A stretch of 50,574 nt of DNA, from positions 1-50,574 of the forward strand of contig VGHA01000013.1 in NCBI GenBank assembly GCA_016868375.1, in the 5' to 3' direction. The number at the start of each line of letters is the position of its first letter. Within the stretch, counting starts at the first letter, position 1. Below the pieces are notes generated by a model. It saw nothing but the letters and a program-made list of their open reading frames with translations. It was not told the origin of the DNA and did not search any database. Source of the stretch: Betaproteobacteria bacterium. GTDB lineage: Bacteria; Pseudomonadota; Gammaproteobacteria; Burkholderiales; Burkholderiaceae_E. A program made the translations under genes and the position numbers. Below are positions 8,732 through 16,833 of this stretch, piece by piece.

Positions 8732-9532
8732 TCAGGCTGCGATCGGATCGGCATCGAGCCTCACCGCAACGCCCCGCAGTGCTTCCGAGGGCGCCGGATA
8801 GCGCTTCATGACCAGCGGGTCATGCCCGGGAATCACGTGAGCAGGGGAACTGGCCAGCGAATACACGCGGCGATAAGCCTCGTGCATATCAGCCTGGTTA
8901 TAAATGAGCGGAAACGGTCGGTCGGTTTCAATATTGGCGTAAAAATGCGACGCATCGCTTGCCAGGACCACCCAGCCGCGACGCGTGTGCACACGCACCA
9001 CCTGCAGGCCCATCGTGTGTCCCCCCACCCGGTGGAGGGTCAGGCCCGGAGCGATCTCTTCGTCGCCATCGTGGAAACAGACGCGGTCTTCAAACACGCG
9101 GTCGACCATCGCCTTGACATCGTTCACATCAAAAGGAAACCGCATGGGTTTGAAACACATGCAACGCCCGGTCGCAAACTGCATCTCGCGATCCTGCAGG
9201 TGATAGCGCGCGCGCTTGAACAGCTGCGCGTTACCCGCATGGTCGTAATGCATGTGGGAGATGATCACATCGCCGACCGACTCGGGGTCGATACCCAGCA
9301 GCGACAAGCCCTGCCCCGGACAGCGAATGAATTCGCGGCCCCTTTGCCTGGCGACCTCGGCGGAGAAGCCCGTGTCTACCACCCAGGTTCGACCGTTGCC
9401 GCGAATGGCCCACACGAAGTAATCAAGCGGCATGGGCACATCGTGGCTATCGCCGCCGACAAAATTGTCGCGCGAGCTTCGATCATGGTGGGCGTACTTG
9501 ACCGCATAGATTTCATACTGAGGGGCTGCCAT
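8732..9532 (-). CDS. MBL-fold metallohydrolase (lactonase-like)
   Basis: A 266-residue metallo-beta-lactamase-fold enzyme with the zinc motif HMHYDHAGN and further ligand His/Asp positions in RVGGHTMG and VLASDASHF. It has the look of the N-acyl homoserine lactonase-like branch. I chose the ATG at 9532 because AGGAGA lies 8-9 bases upstream; the longer frame would need a TTG. It sits between the acyl-CoA synthetase and the SCP2-like gene. It probably hydrolyses a lactone or thioester; quorum quenching is possible but the operon favours catabolism. Confidence 0.88.
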   Translation of the reverse strand: MAAPQYEIYAVKYAHHDRSSRDNFVGGDSHDVPMPLDYFVWAIRGNGRTWVVDTGFSAEVARQRGREFIRCPGQGLSLLGIDPESVGDVIISHMHYDHAGNAQLFKRARYHLQDREMQFATGRCMCFKPMRFPFDVNDVKAMVDRVFEDRVCFHDGDEEIAPGLTLHRVGGHTMGLQVVRVHTRRGWVVLASDASHFYANIETDRPFPLIYNQADMHEAYRRVYSLASSPAHVIPGHDPLVMKRYPAPSEALRGVAVRLDADPIAA

Positions 9533-9572
9533 GGGGAGATCTCCTGCCTGGGAAGTCAAACGCAGCGGCTGG

Positions 9573-11183
9573 TCAGAGCATGCCTGACTCGTTGAACCGC
9601 CGGATCAAATCGTCTTTTTTCACTTTGCCCGTAATAGTGAGCGGCAGATCCCGCTCTTCAACCAGCATCAGATGCCGAGGACGCTTGTATCGCGCGAGCG
9701 CCTTGGCGCAGGTGGCCTGTACGGCCTCAAGTTCAATCACCGCACCGGGTTTGGGCACCAGCACCGCACCAAACACTTCTTCCAATTCAGGATCGGGCAA
9801 CGGTACGCAATAGGCCGCCATGACGCCGGGGTGACTGGTAAGCACCTGCTCGACTTCGACCGGGGACACGTTCATGCCGCCCGTTTTGATCATCTCTTTT
9901 ATGCGGCCTCGGAAGAAAAGATGGCCAGTGGGCCCGAACAACCCGAGGTCACCTGTTCGGAAATAGCCACGGCTATCAAATACCTCCCGGGTGCGCTCGG
10001 GGTCCTTGTAGTACTCCTTCAAGACGTGTCCCTTGACCCGTATTTCTCCAATATCCCCCTGGGCGCATTCCTGCTCAGTTGCACAATCGACTACGCGGAT
10101 ATCGAATCCGTCCAGCGGCTTGCCGATGCTGCCAAGGCGAAGTTCTAGATCGTCGCTTGCGTCGGTGACGCTGCAGTTGCCGTAGGTTTCGGTCAGACCG
10201 TAGATGTTGCAGATCTCGGTGAGTCCTTCGTCGACCAGCCTGCGAATCTGATCGGGGGTGCCGATCGTGGCACCACCCCGCATTGATTTGAAGCGCTCAC
10301 GCCGATAGCCCGGTGTGCTGAGCAGTGCCTCCGCCATGTTGGGCGTTCCGTAAAACATCGTGCACTGCTCGCGCTCGATCAGTTCGAGCGCCACTTCAGG
10401 ATCAAAACTTTCCTGAAGCACGATGCAGCCGCCATGGGTGAACAGGTTGAAAAGTGCGTTCTCGCAGCCCAGCCCCCAGAACAGCGATACCGCCAGCCAG
10501 AGACGATCATTGTGCGTGACGTGTTGGCGCTGACCGATCTCCCACATGTTCTCGATCAGCCCCCGATGCTGCACCACGACGCCTTTGGGCAGCGCCGTTG
10601 AACCCGAGGTGTACAGAATATAGGCAGGGTCGTCAGGCATGACCGCGCTGCGCGCAACATTCAAACGGGCGAGCGCGGCTGGATCGGGATCGCGCTGCGC
10701 GTCGGACCAACGCCATTCGCCAGGCTGCGGATCAGCGCCCACCGCGAGCACGTTCTCCAGCAGCGGCAACCTGCCTTCAGAACGGAGTTCGCTGATCATG
10801 GCCCGATAGTCGTTTCGAAGAAAGCGACCGGTGGTGATCAGCAGACGCGTGTCCGAGTGCTCGAGCACATAGCCCAGTTCGCGCGCCGTGACCCAGGTGT
10901 TCACGCCCACCATCACCGCGCCAATCGAGGTGATCGCGAAGTCGGCAACAATCCACTGGGGCAGGTTACCCATCAGTACGCCAATCTTGTCACCTTTGCG
11001 AACCCCCTGCTCGAGCAGAAACGACGCAACCTGGGTCACCGCTTTATCAAGATCGCGATAGGTCAGCCGCTCGCCTGAACCAACGATTGCCTCGCGGTCA
11101 GGATAGCGTCGCGCCATCTCGCTCACCAGATCGGGGATGGTGCGACTTTTTGGGGCGAGTTCGGCGGCAGCGGGCTTTTGCAT
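9573..11183 (-). CDS. AMP-binding acyl-CoA synthetase/ligase
   Basis: A 536-residue adenylate-forming enzyme from the ATG at 11183. Motifs in order: YTSGSTALPKGVV (ATP/phosphate loop), NIYGLTETYGN (adenine), GYFRTGDLG, and the C-terminal hinge and catalytic lysine region LTITGKVKKDDL. It activates a carboxylic acid to its CoA thioester. The frame is open another 34 codons upstream, but homology starts at IPDLVSEMARRYPDREA, so the shorter form is preferred. It heads the minus operon with the MBL enzyme, SCP2-like protein and hydrolase, and is divergent from the dehydrogenase at 11361. Confidence 0.9.
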   Translation of the reverse strand: MQKPAAAELAPKSRTIPDLVSEMARRYPDREAIVGSGERLTYRDLDKAVTQVASFLLEQGVRKGDKIGVLMGNLPQWIVADFAITSIGAVMVGVNTWVTARELGYVLEHSDTRLLITTGRFLRNDYRAMISELRSEGRLPLLENVLAVGADPQPGEWRWSDAQRDPDPAALARLNVARSAVMPDDPAYILYTSGSTALPKGVVVQHRGLIENMWEIGQRQHVTHNDRLWLAVSLFWGLGCENALFNLFTHGGCIVLQESFDPEVALELIEREQCTMFYGTPNMAEALLSTPGYRRERFKSMRGGATIGTPDQIRRLVDEGLTEICNIYGLTETYGNCSVTDASDDLELRLGSIGKPLDGFDIRVVDCATEQECAQGDIGEIRVKGHVLKEYYKDPERTREVFDSRGYFRTGDLGLFGPTGHLFFRGRIKEMIKTGGMNVSPVEVEQVLTSHPGVMAAYCVPLPDPELEEVFGAVLVPKPGAVIELEAVQATCAKALARYKRPRHLMLVEERDLPLTITGKVKKDDLIRRFNESGML

Positions 11184-11360
11184 GATGGGGATCTGACAAG
11201 GCCCAAATCGGGCGCGGGGCAAGTATAGGCAAACATCCCCAGGACGAGCCATAACGAGATCACTTTCGATCCACGCCCTTCTCAATTACCGGATCCGGTG
11301 CGATCCTTCGTCCCGATCGCAGCCGACCGAAGGGGTCGGCCGAGCATTTCGGAGATTGCA

Positions 11361-12254
11361 ATGAATCTGGGATTTATCGGGCTGGGAGCGATGGGCGTTC
11401 CGATGGCGGAGCGGCTTCTCGATGCGGGTCACTCGCTGACCGTTTACGACGTCAACCCTGCTGGCATTCAGGCTTTGGCTTCGCGCGGCGTGAAGGTCGC
11501 GAAAACGGTACGCGAAGTGGGCGATGCGGTCGAGACGGTGTTGTTGTCGCTGCCCACGCCGAAAATCGTCAATGAGGTGTGCCTGTCGGAAAGTGGCCTT
11601 GCCCAAGGGCGAACCGTGCGAACCGTGGTTGATCTGTCCACCACAGGCACCTCCATGGCGCGCACGGTGCAAGCTGCGCTCGCCGCACGCGGCATCGAGT
11701 TCATCGACTCACCGGTGTCCGGCGGACGCAGTGGCGCCATCAAGGGAACCCTGGCGGTGATGGTGTCGGGCCCCCGCGCAAGCTTTGACAGTCTCAACGA
11801 TGTACTTCGCCATATCGGAAAGCTGTTCTACATCGGCGCCGAGCCCGGCATGGCTCAAACCATGAAGCTTGCCAACAACCTTGTGTCAGCGGCCTCGATG
11901 GCGATTACCTCGGAAGCGGTGGCAATGGGCGTCAAGGCGGGCCTTGATCCGAAGGTGATGATCGATGTGATCAACTCGGGCAGCGGCATGAACACGGCGA
12001 GCCGGGACAAGTTCCCCAAGGCGATCCTGCCGCGCACCTTTGACTTCGGCTTTGCCACTGCGCTCATGTACAAGGATGTCGACCTGTGCATGCAGGAAGC
12101 GAAAGCCCTCGATGCGCAGATGCCTGTGGCCGACGCCGTGCATGAAATCTGGCGCCAGACCAATGAGGTTTACGGTGGACCCAACGACTTCACCCGGATT
12201 GCTCAGTTCGTTGAGGAGCGGATGGGTATCGTGATAGAGACCCCCGCAAAATAG
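11361..12254 (+). CDS. NAD(P)-dependent beta-hydroxyacid dehydrogenase (HIBADH family)
   Basis: A 297-residue 3-hydroxyisobutyrate/6-phosphogluconate dehydrogenase-like protein. N-terminal GLGAMG at residues 7-12 binds the cofactor, DSPVSGGRSGA is the substrate-binding signature, and MKLANN carries the catalytic Lys. GGAGA lies just before the ATG at 11361. The open frame begins earlier, but the Rossmann start fixes this ATG. It oxidises a 2- or 3-hydroxy acid to a semialdehyde or keto acid. It is monocistronic and ends in a hairpin. Confidence 0.9.
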   Translation: MNLGFIGLGAMGVPMAERLLDAGHSLTVYDVNPAGIQALASRGVKVAKTVREVGDAVETVLLSLPTPKIVNEVCLSESGLAQGRTVRTVVDLSTTGTSMARTVQAALAARGIEFIDSPVSGGRSGAIKGTLAVMVSGPRASFDSLNDVLRHIGKLFYIGAEPGMAQTMKLANNLVSAASMAITSEAVAMGVKAGLDPKVMIDVINSGSGMNTASRDKFPKAILPRTFDFGFATALMYKDVDLCMQEAKALDAQMPVADAVHEIWRQTNEVYGGPNDFTRIAQFVEERMGIVIETPAK

Positions 12255-12262
12255 TCTTTGTG

Positions 12263-12292
12263 GCGGCCCGCCGTGCGATCACGGCTGGCCGC
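12263..12292. terminator. Bidirectional hairpin terminator
   Basis: GCGGCC-C-GCCGTG (12263-12275) pairs with CACGGC-T-GGCCGC (12280-12292) around the tetraloop CGAT, with one mismatch. It lies between two convergent genes. Confidence 0.7.
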
Positions 12293-12305
12293 GTGCAGCG
12301 CGCGA

Positions 12306-12842
12306 TCAGAGCTCGCGGGTTTCGAATGTACCGGGCAGGATCAGCTCGATCATTTCGCAATCGTCGGAGTAATTCAGCACCGTGTGCGGAATTGAGTTGG
12401 GTTGAATCCAGCAGGCGCCCTCTTCGAAGCGTTCGCGCCTGCCGTTGTACTCGCCTTCCATCCAGCCCTTGAGCATGTAAAGAAACTGGAATTGAACGCC
12501 GTGGATATGGCGGATTGAAACCACTTTCGGATCACAGGGCCCATGCAGACGAATGACATGCGCCTGCACGACACCCCCCGTTGCCTTGCTGATCCCCAGA
12601 TCTCGGTACGAGGCGTAGGAACGCAATCCTTTCCGGAACTGCTGCCCCTTGTCGCTTGCATGGGCTGCCATGAACTTCTGTGGCTTCCAGCGGGTGACCG
12701 TGGAAACCTTCAGCGTGGGCAGTGCAGCCGCCGGCTTTTTTGCGGCGGTGCTCTTGATTGCGGGCTTCTTTGCGGCGGGCTTTCCTGCAGCTGGTTTTCT
12801 TGCTGAGAGCTTCTTTGCAGCAGGCTTCTTGGCGGCGGCCAT
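12306..12842 (-). CDS. Cupin protein with histone H1/AlgP-like Lys-Ala-Pro tail
   Basis: A 178-residue protein with two parts. Residues 1-45 are a low-complexity basic tail built on AAKKPA-type repeats, like bacterial histone H1-like or AlgP C-terminal tails but placed at the N-terminus. Residues about 50-178 are a small cupin with RHIHGVQFQFLYMLKGWMEG and an EEGACWIQPNSIPHTVLNY second motif, probably metal-binding. AAAGGAG precedes the ATG. It is the last gene of a minus operon with an SDR, another cupin and a hydroxyacid dehydrogenase. Function unknown; the tail could bind DNA or polyanions. Confidence 0.85.
   Translation of the reverse strand: MAAAKKPAAKKLSARKPAAGKPAAKKPAIKSTAAKKPAAALPTLKVSTVTRWKPQKFMAAHASDKGQQFRKGLRSYASYRDLGISKATGGVVQAHVIRLHGPCDPKVVSIRHIHGVQFQFLYMLKGWMEGEYNGRRERFEEGACWIQPNSIPHTVLNYSDDCEMIELILPGTFETREL
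12721..12842 (-). repeat. Imperfect tandem repeats encoding KKPAA tail
   Basis: About 120 bases of degenerate short repeats (unit approx. GGCTTCTTTGCGGC on the plus strand) encode the Lys/Ala/Pro-rich N-terminus of the cupin at 12306-12842. Such repeats may vary in copy number among strains. Confidence 0.6.
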
Positions 12843-12860
12843 GGACAGCTCCTTTGCGGA

Positions 12861-13583
12861 TCAGACAGATCCCAGCGGCCTGAGCTCGATCAGGTCTGGG
12901 CACAGGTTGGGGGTTGCTTCGAGCGCGTACACCGCTGCACCCGCCACTTCTTCGGAGGTGAGCGGCGAGAATCGGCGTGCCTGCATCGCAGCAATGACCG
13001 CAGGATGGTCACTGCCCTCACGAATATTGGTATCGACCATACCGGGCGCGACCTCGGTCACCTTGACACCAAAGCTTTGCAGTTCCAGCCGGAACGAGCG
13101 CGCAAAGGCCGATAACGCATGCTTGGTGGCGCAATACCCCGAGGCCAGCCTGTACACCTCGCGTGCGGCAATCGAGCTCATGAACACAATATGTCCCTGC
13201 TGCCGAGCCACCATATGACGGGCAACGCGGCGGGTCAGGCGTACCGCCGCCAGAACGTTGGTCTGGAACATCCACGCGATGTCATCATCTGACAGGTCCA
13301 TCAGCGGCGCATACCGAAGCACCCCCGCGTTATTGATGAACACATCCGAACGCGCAAAGTCTGCATCGATTCGATCCAGATACGACGCGTCGTTGAGATC
13401 ACCCGCGAGAATCTCGATTGAGCCTGCGGGCGCTTCGCTTGCCAACGACTGCAGCGCGTCCATGCGCCGCCCCATGGCCAGCACAGTGTTACCGCGCTGG
13501 GCCAGCATCAGCGCGCAGGCTCTGCCGATACCGGCCGACGCACCCGAAATCAAAACCGTTCTTTTCTGCGATGAGGCGGTCAT
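12861..13583 (-). CDS. SDR family oxidoreductase
   Basis: A 240-residue classical SDR with cofactor motif SGASAGIG (residues 13-20), NNAG, catalytic serine in FMSSIAA and YCATK. An AAGGA site precedes the ATG. It lies between two cupin genes in a four-gene minus operon and probably handles an alcohol/ketone step of the same unknown pathway. The C-terminus (LIELRPLGSV) is of the YdfG/serine dehydrogenase-like type. Confidence 0.88.
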   Translation of the reverse strand: MTASSQKRTVLISGASAGIGRACALMLAQRGNTVLAMGRRMDALQSLASEAPAGSIEILAGDLNDASYLDRIDADFARSDVFINNAGVLRYAPLMDLSDDDIAWMFQTNVLAAVRLTRRVARHMVARQQGHIVFMSSIAAREVYRLASGYCATKHALSAFARSFRLELQSFGVKVTEVAPGMVDTNIREGSDHPAVIAAMQARRFSPLTSEEVAGAAVYALEATPNLCPDLIELRPLGSV

Positions 13584-13600
13584 GGCGATGTCCTTGTGCT

Positions 13601-13984
13601 TCAGCCTTTGACGTACTGCGCATCGGTCACCGGCTCTTTCCAGTCGGTCTTGCCGATGGAAATGGCCAGATGCATCATGAAGCTGCTGGGATCAGCGCCA
13701 TGCCAATGGCGTTCGCCTGGTCCGATCCACACCACGTCGCCAGTGCGGATGCGCTGCGGCTCATACCCCTCTTCGCAGACCCAGCCGCTGCCGCCCACCA
13801 CATGCAGCACCTGCCCTACTTCGTGCTGGTGCCAATGTGTGCGGGCGCCCGGCGAAAAAAACACGTTATTGATTTGTACGCCCTGCGTGAAAGGCATGAC
13901 CGGATCACCCCAGACGCCGCCAGTAAAGGTACCGCCACGCATTTCCGAACTGGCGCCATCCTGGCGCGCATGCATTACCTTCAT
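13601..13984 (-). CDS. Cupin, bacterial (R)-mandelonitrile lyase-like
   Basis: A 127-residue single-domain cupin. Motif 1 is GARTHWHQHEVGQVLHV and motif 2 is GDVVWIGPGERHWHGA, giving three metal-binding histidines and a glutamine. The layout closely resembles the Mn-dependent bacterial cupin hydroxynitrile lyases, down to the VTDAQY C-terminus, but relatives with unknown function share this. The ATG at 13984 has AGGAGA 7 bases upstream; the longer frame has no such site. Located between the SDR and the hydroxyacid dehydrogenase. Actual substrate unproven. Confidence 0.87.
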   Translation of the reverse strand: MKVMHARQDGASSEMRGGTFTGGVWGDPVMPFTQGVQINNVFFSPGARTHWHQHEVGQVLHVVGGSGWVCEEGYEPQRIRTGDVVWIGPGERHWHGADPSSFMMHLAISIGKTDWKEPVTDAQYVKG

Positions 13985-14018
13985 GAGTTTCTCCTGAAAA
14001 AAGTGCTGAAAGAGTGGT

Positions 14019-14909
14019 TTATTCGCTAACCCGCACGCCGCCGCTGGCATCGCCGATCGCGTCAACCACACGGTTGCTGATCTGGTCGCCGTAGCCCAGC
14101 GCAGTACCAAGCCCGAAGCTTGCCAGAGGGCCAGCCGAGTTGAGCGAAGCAATACCGAGTTCGCTTGCCATTTCGGTGTAGAGAACGATGTCTTTGGTCA
14201 TCAACTTGCCGGTCAGTCCGCCCTCAAGATAGTTGCCGCGAATGATGTGCGGGAACCGATTGAGGCTTGCGAAGTTCACACCGCTGCTGCTGTTGATCAC
14301 ATCGAGCAATTGCTGCAGATCGAGGCCCGCCTTACGTCCGGCCACCATCACCTCGGCCGTCGCTGCGAGCGTGACGGCGTTCAGGAAGTTGTTGAGCAGC
14401 TTGGTGGCGTGGCCATTGCCGGACGCACCCATGTGAACAACTTTGGCCGCGATATGCCTGAGCACCGGATCGAGCTGCTGGTCGATGCCAGCGGGTCCGC
14501 CAATCATGAGCGTGAGCGTGCCCTTCTCTGCGGCAGCGGCTCCGCCCGAAATGCCGGCATCCACGAATGTCGCGCCCTTGTCGGCAAACCTCGCAGCCAG
14601 CCTGCGGGTGGAACTGGGCGCAGCCGTGGACAGGTCGACAATGGTCTGGCCCCCGCGCGCGTTGGCCAGCAGCCCGGTTTCACCGTCCACCACGGCTTCC
14701 ACTGCGTGGCTGTCGGGAAGCGACAGCAGGACCAGATCACACGTGCTAGCGATCTCGGCAAGCGAACCGGCAGGCACTGCGCCACACCCTGCGACCACCT
14801 CGGAGCGCTTGTCCAGACCCAGCACCGGCAGTCCGGCTGCAACCAGCCGACGGGTCATTCGTCCGCCCATGTTGCCGAGGCCCACAAATCCGATTGGCTG
14901 CCCTGCCAT
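14019..14909 (-). CDS. NAD(P)-dependent beta-hydroxyacid dehydrogenase (HIBADH family)
   Basis: A 296-residue paralogue of the 11361 gene: GFVGLGNMGGRM at the N-terminus, DAGISGGAAAAEKGT as substrate signature, and HATKLLNN with the catalytic Lys. I chose the ATG at 14909 because an AGGGGGC stretch precedes it and the Rossmann fold starts there. First gene of the minus operon with two cupins and an SDR. It is divergent from the Bug receptor at 15132, sharing a 222-base control region. Confidence 0.88.
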   Translation of the reverse strand: MAGQPIGFVGLGNMGGRMTRRLVAAGLPVLGLDKRSEVVAGCGAVPAGSLAEIASTCDLVLLSLPDSHAVEAVVDGETGLLANARGGQTIVDLSTAAPSSTRRLAARFADKGATFVDAGISGGAAAAEKGTLTLMIGGPAGIDQQLDPVLRHIAAKVVHMGASGNGHATKLLNNFLNAVTLAATAEVMVAGRKAGLDLQQLLDVINSSSGVNFASLNRFPHIIRGNYLEGGLTGKLMTKDIVLYTEMASELGIASLNSAGPLASFGLGTALGYGDQISNRVVDAIGDASGGVRVSE

Positions 14910-14936
14910 TGAAGCCCCCTGAGATGGATGCTGTTG

Positions 14937-14950
14937 ATGTCGGTCGACAT
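14937..14950. promoter_or_regulatory. Palindrome in divergent intergenic region
   Basis: ATGTCG-GT-CGACAT is a perfect 6-2-6 palindrome, 28 bases upstream of the dehydrogenase start at 14909, in the region it shares with the divergent Bug gene. It is a candidate operator; no cognate regulator is adjacent. Confidence 0.3.
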
Positions 14951-15131
14951 CGTAACGGAAGCTGTTGGGCGAGGCGAACACCGTCTCATCACTCAACAAT
15001 GCAGCGACTCAGTCGTTCCGTTCCTCGCATGGCTGCTGATCGCGGGTTCATGACTTCAGCGACACTAGCCGATCAACATCAAGTAACGCTGTCGAGTTCA
15101 ACCGCGAGCTCGCACGCGCAAGGAGACATGC

Positions 15132-16112
15132 ATGAAGAGCCTTTCCGTTGCCATGGTGGCCATGGCGCTCATCGGCGCCGCACCGATGTCGATCTGCTCG
15201 GCGCAAACGTCGGGCGACAAGCCGATCTCTCTCATCGTGCCGTTCAGCCCTGGCGGCGGCACCGACATCCTGTCGCGCATGCTGGCCCCCAAACTTGCTG
15301 AGAAACTCGGTACCAGCGTGGTGGTCGAAAACCGGCCCGGCGCGGCGGGCGCGATTGCCGCGCAGGCGGTTGCGCGGTCGGCACCTGATGGCCGCACCCT
15401 GCTGGTCGGCTCCACGTCCGAGATCGGCGTCAACCCCAGCCTCTACCCCAAGCTTCCGTATGACGTTGGCCGTGACTTTGCGCCGGTGGCGGCGCTTGCC
15501 GACACGCCCATGGTGCTGGTGGTTCATCCCACCTCACCCATCAAACGCGCGCAGGATCTGGTGTCGCTTGCCAAGGCCAACCCTGGCAAGTTGTTGTTCG
15601 CCTCAGCGGGTGTAGGCAGCGGTGCTCATCTGGCCGCCGAACTGTTTTTCCACGTAACCGGCACCAAGCTTTCACACGTGCCCTATAAAGGCGTGGGCCC
15701 TGCCATGGCCGAGATCATCGGCGCACAAAAAGACATGATGATCTTCACAACCCTGCCTTCATCCACCTCATTCGCCAAGTCCGGTCAGTTGCGGGTGGTT
15801 GCGGTGTCCAGCAAGGAACGGATGTCGATCGTTCCCGACATTCCAACCTTCATTGAATCAGGCGTGCCGGGCTATGAGGTGTATTACTGGTACGGATTGC
15901 TCGTCCCGTCCGCCACACCCATCGACATTCGCCGTCGCATTCACGCCGCGGTCAACGAGGTTCTCGGGCAACCCGATACGCTTGCCAACCTGGCGCGACA
16001 GGGTCTGCAACCAAACGTACGCACTGCTGAAGAATTTGATGCCTTCATCAAGGCCGACATGGCGCGCTGGGCAGTGGTGGTCAAGGCCGCCGATATCAAG
16101 CCCGATCAATAA
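15132..16112 (+). CDS. Bug/TctC family tripartite tricarboxylate-type binding protein
   Basis: A 326-residue periplasmic receptor of the Bug family. Signal peptide residues 1-25 end at ICSAQ; the mature N-terminus has the family blocks ISLIVPFSPGGGTDILSR and VVVENRPGAAG, then PDGRTLLVGSTS. AGGAG lies 6 bases before the ATG. No TctA/TctB membrane partners are nearby, which is common for the expanded Bug genes of Burkholderiales. It probably binds a carboxylate and may deliver to a remote transporter or signal. Followed 24 bases later by a hypothetical gene. Confidence 0.92.
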   Translation: MKSLSVAMVAMALIGAAPMSICSAQTSGDKPISLIVPFSPGGGTDILSRMLAPKLAEKLGTSVVVENRPGAAGAIAAQAVARSAPDGRTLLVGSTSEIGVNPSLYPKLPYDVGRDFAPVAALADTPMVLVVHPTSPIKRAQDLVSLAKANPGKLLFASAGVGSGAHLAAELFFHVTGTKLSHVPYKGVGPAMAEIIGAQKDMMIFTTLPSSTSFAKSGQLRVVAVSSKERMSIVPDIPTFIESGVPGYEVYYWYGLLVPSATPIDIRRRIHAAVNEVLGQPDTLANLARQGLQPNVRTAEEFDAFIKADMARWAVVVKAADIKPDQ

Positions 16113-16136
16113 ATCGTCAGCGCGCACCGGGTCTTC

Positions 16137-16799
16137 ATGCAGCACACCCTTCAGTCGGCCGAAACCGGCGCCCTGATCTACTGGTTCGACATTCGCCCTG
16201 AGGTCGTCCAGGATTGGCTGAACTGGTATTTGCGCGACCATATGCCCAGCCGCGTTGGCAGCACCTTTACGACCGGCCGCTGTTTCGAGGCAATTGACGC
16301 GCCAAGCAGCCACATGGTGCTGTTCGAGACAAACTCGCCCGAGGCGCTGCTTGCACCCAGCTACCTCCAACTGCTGGGCACCGTGTCGGACGACGATCGC
16401 AAGCGAAGGGGCTGGTACGCCAACACCGTTCGCATGACTGCTCGGGTACGCACAAGGCTGGGCGCGGGCGTGGGCAGCGTCTTGTCGGTGATCCGGTTTG
16501 ATCAGTCGCTGCACACCGTACCGCAAACGCTGATGAGCGATATCGCAGGCATTCCGGGGGTTGGTTCGGTATGGATCGCCGAGCACGACCCCTCGATCAG
16601 GTCGCGCATGGACTCGGTTCGCGTAACCGGCCATCAGGATCTTTCCGCTGCGGGGGCTCTCATGACCGAGGCGGCCACCGATTCAGACGCGAGGCTGGCT
16701 GTTTCCACATTCAAAGCCAAGACAGCCCTCTCAGGCACACCCGCGCCTGAATCGGTCACGGCTGGCCGCTACCGGCTGATGTACTGCATGACCGCCTGA
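16137..16799 (+). CDS. Hypothetical protein, possible dimeric alpha-beta barrel
   Basis: A 220-residue soluble protein I do not recognise with certainty. The start (ALIYWFDIRPEVVQDWLNWY) followed by a conserved-looking DHMPSR, then a second half with similar rhythm (SVLSVIRFDQ..., MSDIAGIPGVGSVWIAEHD), suggests two ferredoxin-like/EthD-like repeats. It begins 24 bases after a Bug receptor gene, so is probably co-transcribed and linked to the compound that receptor binds. It ends just before a hairpin. Confidence 0.75.
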   Translation: MQHTLQSAETGALIYWFDIRPEVVQDWLNWYLRDHMPSRVGSTFTTGRCFEAIDAPSSHMVLFETNSPEALLAPSYLQLLGTVSDDDRKRRGWYANTVRMTARVRTRLGAGVGSVLSVIRFDQSLHTVPQTLMSDIAGIPGVGSVWIAEHDPSIRSRMDSVRVTGHQDLSAAGALMTEAATDSDARLAVSTFKAKTALSGTPAPESVTAGRYRLMYCMTA

Positions 16800-16802
16800 A
16801 GC

Positions 16803-16824
16803 GCCGCTGGCACAGGCCAGCGGC
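16803..16824. terminator. Bidirectional hairpin terminator
   Basis: GCCGCTGGC (16803-16811) and GCCAGCGGC (16816-16824) form a perfect 9-pair stem around ACAG, between two convergent genes. Confidence 0.75.
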
Positions 16825-16833
16825 CGATGGCGC

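Noticed and set aside
8720..9595. A 291-codon plus-strand open frame opposite the MBL-fold gene
   Set aside because: The minus strand carries HMHYDHAGN and good SD; the plus frame is a shadow.
12721..12842. CRISPR-like short repeats
   Set aside because: The repeats are in frame, degenerate and encode a Lys/Ala/Pro tail; there are no spacers.
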